Source of the DNA: Datura wrightii
Taxonomy: Eukaryota > Streptophyta > Magnoliopsida > Solanales > Solanaceae
NCBI GenBank assembly: GCA_035772735.1
Contig: JASDFA010000027.1
Coordinates: 31,354,001-31,418,000, forward strand
DNA length: 64,000 nucleotides
Direction: 5' to 3'
Shown: positions 34,037 through 43,425 of the stretch, in pieces
Numbering within the stretch: the stretch's first letter is position 1
Layout: each line of letters begins with the position of its first letter
Made by a program: the position numbers and the translations under genes
Notes under the pieces: model-generated
The model's input: the letters and a program-made list of their open reading frames with translations, nothing else
Databases searched by the model: none
Told to the model about the DNA's origin: nothing

Positions 34037-35941
34037 CTTACCCCACACTTAAATCCTTGTTCGTCCTCGAACAACAAATACACAATTCATGCAAATTACA
34101 TCCCAACCTTCGCCACTATGGTGCGACAATTTACGCTACGGTCATACCGATCATTCAATATTGTAAATCATCAAGAAAACATGCATGGTCTTAACAATGC
34201 AATGACCTTTAATACATCAAGACTTCCTAGACTTTAAGAATCGACCCTCGATATCGGCAAACTCATGCAAATCAGCTAATAAAAATATCTGACACGAACA
34301 TCAATCTTTCATCAAGCATGTTCCCTCACAACTCAAGAGAATCTTCCCCTTTTTGTTCATGTGAAACACAAACATTCAAGTAGGGGCATGTAGAAATTAA
34401 TTTCACTCTCTCTCCCAAAAGAATTCACATGCATCATGTCATGACCCATAGGCTTGCCCTTAGTGTATTACTCCACTAATATAAGGAAATGCAATGTAAG
34501 ATCACGTAGGACTTTAATGGGTTGTAATGGAAGCTATGGAACTAGTATGTATTGGATTAGCCAATAATAGTCACTAGCATCCTTAAGAGCCTCTTCAAAA
34601 CATTCCCATCAACTCATGAACATTGTTTCTCTCTTTTCTTTTTCATCATCCCATTCATGCTGGTTTACTTTCGTATGGCCCATTTCATCAAACACACTTG
34701 ACATGACACAAAGGTTTTTCATGCACCTTCATTATCATTTAATTATAACAAGTGCCTCTTCAACCTCTTCTTTTCTTTCCTCACTCTGCTTTTCTTTTCT
34801 TTCCACTATTCTCACTCTTTGACACTTTGGGAATATTTTTCTTTTCTTAAGCGCTTAAGAGTTTTGTATAGACTTTACGGCTAATGAAAAGAAAGAATTA
34901 AGCTTAGTTTATACATTTTTGGACAAAAGAATGAAATAATCGGCTAAAGGCTCAACGGGCTGACTAGGGTATACAATCACATAAAAAGGTAGAGTATGAC
35001 AAGAAAAAAAAATAGAAACTCTCGGTTAAGACAAAGAAATGCCTACATCCTTTCCAACACTACACCTCCTTCATTTCGTTTTGTACACACACCAGGCAAG
35101 TTCTAGACACTTCACAATAGCATGGAATAACAATACCTCACTTCACACTTTATGCACATGCTCGATTCAAGATGCATTCACAGACTCTTTAATTAACCAA
35201 TTACATGAATTCAAAAATTAAGCCTCAATCACACCGAATCGAATTCTACAGCCAAGGTAACTCAACATATTTACAAAATTGCATGCTTTCATACGAATCA
35301 CTTTTACATTTTGAATATCAGTTACAACACGCAACCAAAATTTCACAACCATATAGTAACTACAGGTTCCGTGATGCAACCCACCAAGGAAAAAAAACTA
35401 AAAATAAATTAAAATCACTACTCCTATCGACTACATTTCGCTTAAGATGGTCGTCATCCATCCATCACAGGGAACGGTCACTAACTATGACATCGGTTCA
35501 ATGGGACTATTCTCGGTAAAAGAACCGAAAACAAACTCCGAGAAACCCAAAAATAAAAATCGAAAAATTTTTGCAAAACATCGATCATTTCGATGGAAAA
35601 ATATTTACAAAATATTTTAATATGTACAAAATATTTTCGCAAAATTTTAAAAATATCGATCATTTCGATAGAGAAAAAAACATAAGAAAATATTTACAAA
35701 AATTTTTACAGACATAGCTGGCAAACCACAACATTTCACACAACACACATCAATTACCACAATTATGTACAAGTACAGACCAGTTTGCATTTCACAAGCA
35801 CAAGGAAACATACACATACATACCAAAATAAAGGAAGAACATACAGCAAATCAGCCCAGCCCCCAGCACCTAACTACTTCCCACCCCACACTTAAATCGA
35901 ACACTGTCCCCAGTGTTCACAAAAATTAAAAATCACAAAAT
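34037..35941 (-). other. Element C 3' untranslated region and polypurine tract
   Basis: No gene. Against the LTR the minus strand reads AAGTGTGGGGTAAG, the polypurine tract, with TTCGAGGACGAA at 34060-34071 just upstream. The TAAGTGTGGGG motif recurs at 35884-35894 and 37269-37279. The middle is AT- and pyrimidine-rich (34600-34830). At 35581-35594 and 35656-35669 the same 14-mer, tcgatcatttcgat, is repeated 75 bp apart with flanking aaaatattt runs. ORFs here (34616-34822, 35205-35519, 35481-35663) show no domain. Confidence 0.7.
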
Positions 35942-35966
35942 TTAGGGTGGTGGAACTCCCTGATTA

Positions 35967-37196
35967 GTTGAAATATTCGACTTCTTCATCCGGTGCTGCT
36001 GCCTCATTGCCCATCTCCGAGTCACCTCCGTCGTCGTCATCGAACTCCACATCGGAGTCCTCACGACGTGTCTCCTCATCCATGGGGACATCATCGTCAG
36101 TGGGCTCAACGAAGGCTGGCCCCACTCGGCACAAAGCTCTGGCGTTTTCGCCAAATGGGTAATCCAGCTCCAGCTGCCATAACTCCTCCTCTGTGGCTGG
36201 TCTCCCACCAATCCGAAGCTGAAGCATTTGCATACCAAATATCTGTGCCATGTACTGGTCGTCGCGAGCATGTCGCTCGCCAAGTGTCAGCACTGGTCCG
36301 TGTGTGGTGTCGGGGGCCTTAGTTTTGGTCACATCAAGGGCCCTCTGCTCCAACTGCGAGATGTAGTCCAAAGCCTCTTCCTCAACGTCGAGGCCCCGGA
36401 GGAAGGTGGTGATAAGTCCGCCGAACCCATACCTGTGGCCCTGGTGTAATCGGGCTCTCTTCATGGCGGATATGATGACCGCCCCAACATTAATCTCTAG
36501 CCCTTTCATTAGGGCATACACCAGGCAGACACGGTCCCGGGTCACATCAGTCATGTGCACCCCCGGGATCAGGCATGAACAGACTATCTTCAACCATATT
36601 CTGGCCTACCTGTTCATTTGAGAATACGGCAGAGTCTGGTGGTAACCCCTCTCCTTATGTCTGCTCCATCTGGCTGTGGATCGAGCCCCACACAATGTGC
36701 CTCTAATATCGACATATGGTGGGGTGATGTTCAGCTGGCGGGGAACGTGGGCGTCTGTGTCCCGCGCTCCGATGATGGCATTTAATTACTGGTGTTCATG
36801 AGTGACAATCTGCCCTCTGATCTTTATTGTGTGGCTTATGATTGCCGGGTTCCAATTTGCATAGAACTCCCGTACTAGATGTAAGTTGCACTCCTTGGGC
36901 TCCTGAAATATGAAGCTGAGCCCAGCTGCCTCGATCCTTTGCACTATGCGGGGGAACTCCTGTGCTAGTGGTTCCCGTGCAATATGCTCCTCAGGGAAGT
37001 ATTTGTTTTCCTTGTGTTTAGCATACCACTTCTTCCTTTCATCGGTTACCCACCTCGTTCCATATTGGTGGCGTTGGCCGCGCGGAACAGCTGGTGCAGC
37101 TGGGACTGCTGTGCCCAGTCTAAGTCGTTTTCTCCCGGTGCCTGAAGTAGATGCATCTTTACCCTTATCCTGCCGACTTGCCATTGTACCTGTCAA
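35967..37196 (-). pseudogene. Element C env-like ORF (plant transposon protein domain), two nonsense codons
   Basis: A single frame of about 410 codons starts at 37196 (MTGTMASRQDKGKD) and stops at 35967, interrupted only by TAA after HEHQ (36783-36785) and TAG before ARIWLKIVCSCLIP (36594-36596). Both could come from one C-to-T change in a Gln codon. N-terminus basic and Ser/Thr/Ala-rich; then RWVTDERKKWYAKHKENKYF and LVREFYANWNPAII; central ARIWL..VC..LIP..H block shared with D; an acidic C-terminal tail (DDDVPMDEETRREDSD). No signal peptide or membrane helix is evident. Function is unknown. It is less damaged than the D homologue, in keeping with C's youth. Confidence 0.8.
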
Positions 37197-38494
37197 TACA
37201 AATAAACAAGCACCATGTCAAGCTAAATGCATATTAGCTTCGGCTAAGGTCGGGTTAAGCTAAGTGTACCCCACACTTAGTCCTTAGCTACGGTTACGAT
37301 ACTACGGCAAGGATCACTTTATTTACACCAAAAACAATCAACTATACAATTTATGCTTAGTGCGTTCGCAAAGAAAATTTCGACAGTATAACTTTGGCGT
37401 ACTACTCAGACTTCATACAGCTAATCCCAATCCTACCATCGCCAGCAATTCAACCATCGCACTTAGCAACGAAAACAACAAACAAAAACAACAACAAAAT
37501 TTCTATATACATATGAACCTATGTAACCAACCAATTCGAACAATTTTCACATTTTTCCCACAATCCCGAGAATTCGTCGTCTATTACATTCAAACAATAT
37601 TTACGATGACTTATCTCAATCCACAAGCACACCCCGGCATATAATTCACACATTTACCAAGTTACCCATTTCAATTTCAACAACCAAAGCCCAAGAATTG
37701 AATTTCACAATCGAATTCGAATCATTCATGCAATCGACAAGTTCAAACGCGTATTACAACATTCCGAACATTTATCAATCAAAGAATAACTCAATTTCAT
37801 GCTAAATTTCGACTTAGGGTGATATATCTCACCTCCCATGCTCAAATTCGACTAAAATCGACAAAAACTTGAGAGAGAAGAGGAAAACATACCTTTAAGT
37901 TGAATAATCGAAGAAACTCGATAATTTCTTTGCTTAATACCGTGGCACGTTGGTTGGGGGAGGGAAATTCGGGTGTTTGGTCGCGGAGAAGTAAGAAAAT
38001 GAGAGGAAAAGGGGTTTTTCGGGGTTTAAAATGAAGAAAAATACGCGGGTCACCCGGCAACCCGGTGTGACCCGTCACAAAATATAGGGCAACGTTTCAC
38101 GGAGGGTAACGCGGAGCCCCTCCTCCGTGACACGGAGCTATCGCGATGGTCCTCTGGAATTTTTTAAAAATTCTAGATTAAACCGTCAACGTGTCAAGGA
38201 GGGTAACGCGGAGGTCCTCCTCCGTGACACGGAGCCATCGCCCTAGCTCACTGTCTCTTCATTTTATTTATTTTTTCATACCTTGCCTTTTCCTTCCCGA
38301 TTCCATGCATATTTTTCTCCGTTTGACCTGAAAATCACCTCACTAAACAAAATTGGTTAGATTAATAGATTTCCCTAATTAAAATGAAAAATACTAACTA
38401 AAACGAAAAATTTGTACTAAATCAAGAAAAAGAAAAACTAAAATAAAATCTATTTACACTTTACAAAACAAAAGAAAAAAAATATTTTTCACGG
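37197..38494 (-). other. Element C spacer upstream of env-like ORF, with two GC-rich modules
   Basis: No gene. 38096-38236 carries two more copies of the LTR-type GC module: gtttcacggaggg..taacgcggag..cctccgtgacacgg, then gtgtcaaggaggg..taacgcggag..cctccgtgacacgg, each followed by a ccatcg or tatcgcgatgg word. A TATA-like CTATATTTT lies at about 38081-38090 on the minus strand. TAAGTGTGGGG occurs at 37269-37279, 70 bp before the env-like ATG. Confidence 0.65.
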
Positions 38495-38545
38495 GTTGCC
38501 TCCCGTGCAGCGCCTGGTTTACCGTCGCGGCTCGACGTCCTTTAT
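38495..38545 (-). other. Element C post-integrase box at deletion junction
   Basis: The minus strand reads gacggtaaaccaggcgct then CACGGGAGGCAACCCGTG, a hairpin with CACGGG / CCCGTG arms. It resembles the sequence that follows integrase in D (22355-22387). Here it directly follows protease, so the RT-to-integrase segment has been lost between the two. Confidence 0.6.
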
Positions 38546-38547
38546 GC

Positions 38548-39242
38548 TCAATTATCCACTAGGGTGATGGACGATTTTTCACGCTCATTGTCCTCCCCCC
38601 AGTAGTGCTCACCCTTATCTGGTGGTCTTCTCATCAACTCTCGGGAATCATTCATTTGTTTAGCATTCCCATGATCAATTACATTGATCACCGAGAGTTC
38701 TTCATTTACCATGGGGAGCTTGGGTGCTTTGTACACATCGAACACCTCTACCTTGTCATGTGCTCGCATTGTAAGTTGACCCGCAGCCACATCGATTAAT
38801 GCTTTCCCAGTTGCCAAGAAGGGTCGTCCCATAATAAATGCACTTCAACATCTGGTTCAAAATCCAGAACAATAAAATCAACCGGAAAAATGAGGGATCC
38901 CACTTGCACAAGCACATCCTCAACAATGCCATCCGGCTTAGCTAAGGATCTGTCTGCTAACTACAAGATTACGGTTGTAGGTCTAGGACTCCCTAGACCT
39001 AACTTTCTGAATACCGAAGATGGCATCAGATTTATGCTCGCCCCCAAGTCACACAATCCACGAGCTCGGATACTCTGCCCAATAGTAAGCTGGATAGTAA
39101 AACTTCCAGGGTCTTTTAGCTTCGTAGGCAGTCTATTTTGGATCCGGGAAGTGCATTCCTCCGTCAAAGCTACCGTGGCATACTCAGTCAAACGACTTTT
39201 GTTGGCCACGATGTCTTTAATATATTTGGAATATTTTGGCAC
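38548..39242 (-). pseudogene. pol: Element C aspartic protease
   Basis: The first frame (39242 to 38961) reads PKYSKYIKDIVANKSRL and the catalytic CDLGASINLMPSSVFRKLGLG, with the expected Asp. The second frame (38832 to 38548) reads MGRPFLATGKALIDVAAGQLTMR. A frameshift lies between them, near 38840-38960. The gene would process gag. The frame ends VDN-stop at 38548, with no RT after it, unlike complete Athila elements, where protease runs into RT. Confidence 0.82.
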
Positions 39243-40917
39243 TCACTGCAAGACATCAACAAGAGGTAAATTAACATGTACCTGTTTAAGCACCTCTATA
39301 AATTTCTTGAAACACGCCTCCTCCTTGTGTTTCTTGAGTCGTTGAGGGAACGGGGGTGGAGGCCTTTCTGATTCAGCTTCTTTGGTCTTCCCCCTATCCA
39401 AACTTTGTTCTTCCTCAACATCTGCTGCTCCTGACTTTTGAGGTGGTCTCTCCGGTTCCACCTCCTTTAGCTGCAAACCACTCCGTGTGGTCACTGCATT
39501 TACCTGCTTCGGATTAGGATCTGTGTCACTAGGCAGTCCTCCTCTGGGCCTTGTGTTTTGGGCACTAGCAAATTGCCCAAATTGATACTCAAGAGCCTTG
39601 GTCGCTAATTGATTATTTTTCACTTCGGCTGCCAATTTAACATAGTCGGCCTGCAATTGCGCCTGATTAGCGATCATGGTCTTGAACATTTCCTCAATGG
39701 GAGGTGATGGTGGTGGAGGAGGAGCATTGTGATTTCTGAATTGAGATTGGTAGTTCTGTTGCCCTCCTTGATTCCTGTGCATACCCTGACCCGAACTTTG
39801 GCCTTCTTGGTTGTTGCTACCCCACGAAAAATTTGGATGGTTCCTCCAATTTGAGTTGTAGCCGCTACCAAACTGCTGCTGATTTCTTTATGCATTGCCC
39901 ACAAAGTTAACAGAATCTGGGTTTGCTCCACAGCACTCAGCTGAGTGCTCACTGCTTCCACACACTTCACACCACATTTGCTGGACCACATTGACTGAAG
40001 CTGAAGGCTGGTTCAAGTCCATATTGCTGAAGTGGTTGTTCAACTGATTCTGCAAGGCAGCTATCTGTGCAGCGATAGCTGTAAATCCATCCACTTCAAG
40101 CACTCCTGCTGCTTTCCTTGCTCCACCTCGAGATGAGTCAGCATTCCATTCTGGATTGCCCTGTGAAATCCGGTTGAGCAAAGTGTACAGCTCCTCATAA
40201 GTCTTTTCCAGCGCTTGCCCTCCAGCTGCTGAGTCTAACAAAATTTTAGTATGGGGTTCCAAACCCTCAATAAATGTGTGTACCAACACCTCATTGGACT
40301 GATGATGATGAGGACAGTCCCGCAACATGGATTTAAATCTTTCCCAGGCTTGATATAAATTTTCTCCCTCCCTCTATTTGAAACTTAGAGTTTGACTTCT
40401 AAGTCTGGTTGTTTTACCAGAGGGAAAAAATCTTATCAAGAACTTTCATGCTAGATCATCCCATGTTGATATAGAATTTGGTGGTTCAGCTTTTAACCAC
40501 CTCTTGGCTTCACCAAGTAATGAGAACGGAAATAGTGTGAGACGAACATCATCAGGTGACACTCCAGCGGGTATATAAGTGTCACTTATCTCCAAAGTTT
40601 TGGAGATGTTGTTGTGGGTCTTCATGAGGGAGACCGGTAAATTTCCCGCTTGTGTGCAATAGTTGCACCATGTTCTGCTTTAGTTCAAATCTCCCTCCAG
40701 GCTTTGGTTTGCGGATACTTGAATGTACATTGTTGGCATGTGGGATTGCCACCTCGCGAACCGGCCTTGCTGCTGCTTCGTCGAGCACTAACACTGCCCT
40801 CACAACCGGTGGATTTTGTTGCTCCATAATAGTCTGTCTGAGCAACTGCAGCTTCTTTTGTAGAGCTTCTCTGCGTTTACTATGAAATTCACGTTCAGGC
40901 TCTATATAAGATTCCAC
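39243..40917 (-). pseudogene. gag: Element C gag (broken)
   Basis: From 40917 the N-terminus reads RPVREVAIPHANN and FELKQNMVQLLHTSGKFTGLPHEDP, the start of the Athila capsid domain. A frameshift lies near 40590. The capsid continues with LTLFPFSLLGEAKRWLKAE, a TGA at 40446-40448, a TAG at 40374-40376 and REGENLYQAWERFKSMLRDC. The zinc knuckle is CEVCGSSEHSAECC at about 39940. A TAA replaces a Gln codon at about 39889, then a Pro/Gln-rich part, a coiled-coil-like IANQAQLQADYVKLAAEVKN, and VNAVTTRSG before protease. All the nonsense codons fit single C-to-T changes. Confidence 0.85.
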
Positions 40918-41056
40918 CAGCTCTTTGTCCTTTGCCAGTGTTCACAGAAATCAAGTCTGCAAAATACAGGCTAAGACCAAGTTGTCAACACTTAAGAAAA
41001 TAAAACAAAAATACAGTAAATTTACACTTAACACAATTTCACCAATTGCCTAGTCT
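40918..41056 (-). other. Element C leader between primer site and gag
   Basis: About 140 bp, no gene. The gag start is uncertain: the first visible Met of the ORF is at 40917, and upstream codons could also belong to gag. Confidence 0.5.
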
Positions 41057-41073
41057 CCCCGGCAACAGCGCCA
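41057..41073 (-). other. Element C primer-binding site (Asp tRNA type)
   Basis: The minus strand reads TGGCGCTGTTGCCGGGG, one change from the complement of the 3' end of plant tRNA-Asp. It abuts the LTR; its first T is shared with the T-run at the LTR end. Confidence 0.85.
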
Positions 41074-42509
41074 AAAACTTGTCCGGTGCGTTTGTTATGG
41101 GGTTATAAACCGACACGCAAGTGCACGTGGTCAAACAAGTAATAAAGTGGCTAAGTAAGCCAAGTATCGAACCAAGGAGACTCTGGATAAGTAAAATTGC
41201 TCAAGTATACTATATTCTATCTTACTTCTAAATATGCTGACAACAACGTAACCAAAAGTTAAATAATTTTTGTTTATAAATTATATACTAAAACTATTAA
41301 CAAATATCTACTTTGAATTGAAACTATGGATATGAGCATGACAAGGTTAAGAACAAGTAATGAACTTGATTATAGTCATAATTTGGTTAATCTTCTCTTC
41401 CTGTTGCTAGCCAAGAACATTAGCCTAGAGATTAAAACTCTCGTATTTAATCTCACTTAAGAATCATAAACCATCCGTCTACATTTCTGTGATCAAATGC
41501 AATTTATGACCTATCAATACAATTCCGGTTCCTAAATTGACTAATACGGCTTTCAAGTATATTTCTATCAGGAAAGCACATCAAAACCCAATTTTCCCAA
41601 ATCAAGTTAAGAACAATACCCTATTAATTCACAACTTTCCAATTTCGTGCTCTCTCGAGTGAAATCGGACTTTTTAGATGTACATTAATGTCGGCCACAC
41701 ACTAATGCAGTAGAAACAAGAATTAATAGAACAACATCGAAGAAGAAGATGAAAAACCATATAATTTAATAATCAAAATTCATCACCATTGTTCATAACC
41801 TCAGCAAGGAAGAGAATTTAGCCACTCATTTGTGGATTAATCATCCTAAAACAAGTGTTAATCATACAAACAATTGATTGAAAGAAGAAAGAAAGAGAGA
41901 AAAACCCTTAGCTTTTTCATCCCTCAACTGCCTGTAACCCACGTCCTTGCTCCACCAAGTCTGAATTAATTAAAAATAAGCCTAAGTGTTCTATTTATAC
42001 TAGTGGGAATTTTTCCCGGAATAACAAGCAACGTGTCACGGAGGCCAACGTGGAGCACTGCCTCCGTGACACGGCATGGACGCGGACCCTCACTGGAAAT
42101 CTGGGGTTTGGGAATATAGCCTCAACGTGGCACGACATGCAACGCGGATGCTTGCCTCCGTGCCACGGAGCTGTCGCGAGGCTCCACTGGAATTTGACAA
42201 TTAAATCACCCTCCAGGCAGTGTCCCTCCGCGATGGTAGCGTGGCACGGCTCCATCGCGGAGCTCCTTTACATTGTGCAGTCCAATGTCTTTTTTGTGCT
42301 CGCATCCAAGTCCAACTCCGATATTGTTCCAACATGCATTTTAGCTCCTCAAAATTATATTTTACCTACAAAACAATGCTAATCATGTTGGTTAGTATAA
42401 ATTCACATTTTATTACCAATTACATGAAAATGTATACATACTGCATAATAAACAAGGCGAAAATGATACGTTTGAGTATCACTTGGGCATATAAATCTGC
42501 CCAAGATCA
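41073..42509 (-). mobile_element. Element C 5' LTR
   Basis: 1437 bp, partner of 32601-34036. Differences are few and are denser in the GC-rich module (42032-42262), where CpG sites have changed. TATA box at 41992-42001. Confidence 0.92.
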
Positions 42510-42514
42510 GTATC

Positions 42515-43215
42515 CACAAAAGCTGGTGCATATCGGGCCAAGGATTCGAACATCATAGCATATTTCCGAACACTCATTGACCCCTGCTCTAGATGTAGGA
42601 ACTAATAAATACGGGTCTGTCGAATTTCCTATGGTAGGTAGTGGTCCAGAAAAGCCTCTGAGAAATTGGGCCAAGTCGGGAGGGGAAACACCTCTCCCTC
42701 GGGACCTCTCCCAACTCTCGTACCACAGTACTGCGATGTCTTGTAGCTAGAATATTGCTAACTCCACCGACTCCACAGGTGTAGCATGCGTTACCCTGAA
42801 AATCTGCTACATCTGATCCAAGAAATCCTAAGGGTCCTCTTCCCGGTCTATACCTGTGAACTGCGGGGGACTCAGTGCAAGAAAATCTTGGACTCTCGAA
42901 CTACCAGGTCCTCCTGAGGACTCTGCGACCACGAGCATCACTGGTTGATGTTTTGCAGCCATCACCCGAGCTAACATAACAACAACACTCCTAAACTCCT
43001 GATCCGATGGTACTGGTATAGAGACTACTAGAGGTGGTGCTATCACATTTGCCACTTCGAGCAGCTTTTGACGTAGTGGAGAGTGCTGGGGAGGCCGAGA
43101 AAGCCTCCTTGTCTCCCTCAGATCGAGCTGACTCTGACTGAGGCACCCTGCTAGTGCTTTCCCTTGCTGCAACATCCAATTTCCTACCAGTCGTACGGTG
43201 TCGTGGCTCTCTCAT
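42515..43215 (-). pseudogene. gag: Element G gag, 5' portion
   Basis: A start at 43215 reads MREPRHRTTGRKLDVAARE. A frame change leads to ORF 42828-43175, whose end FLALSPPQFTGIDREEDP opens the Tekay capsid domain, followed by about 100 further codons to the C insertion at 42514. The N-terminus is basic and Ser-rich. It joins to 32595 after removal of C. Confidence 0.8.
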
Positions 43216-43425
43216 TTCTCTGTAGATAAAAGAATGGTAAACTTAGGGATTCAACCCTATACTGTACAGCTCTATAAAACTACTGGATAAGAAGAAAGCG
43301 TAACCATCCTATCATGCCTCGAAGCCTCCTGCCTATAGAATGTGGTGCGCAACATCTCCATAGACAAGACTCTACTTAGTACGGCTTGCAGACTCCCTGG
43401 GATATGACTGCTCTGACACCAAGTT
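43216..43425 (-). other. Element G leader and primer-binding site
   Basis: About 200 bp between gag and the 5' LTR. The primer site is the complement of 43410-43421 (TGGTGTCAGAGC, one change from the initiator-Met type). The leader from 43300 on matches element F at 57545-57676 closely. Confidence 0.85.

Larger units (their letters stand above)
32601..42509 (-). mobile_element. Element C, Athila-type element with gag, protease and env-like ORF but no RT, RNase H or integrase
   Basis: 9909 bp flanked by a perfect 5-bp duplication GTATC (32596-32600 and 42510-42514), inserted in gag of G. LTRs are 1436 and 1437 bp with about 24 differences by eye (roughly 98% identical), making this one of the youngest insertions. 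Minus-strand order: 5' LTR (41073-42509), Asp-tRNA primer site (41057-41073), gag, protease, a short post-integrase box, spacer, env-like ORF, 1.9-kb untranslated region, polypurine tract, 3' LTR. It must have moved with enzymes supplied by another element. Confidence 0.92.

Noticed and set aside
35968..37263. Plus-strand ORFs of 64-117 codons
   Set aside because: They are shadows of the env-like frame on the other strand.
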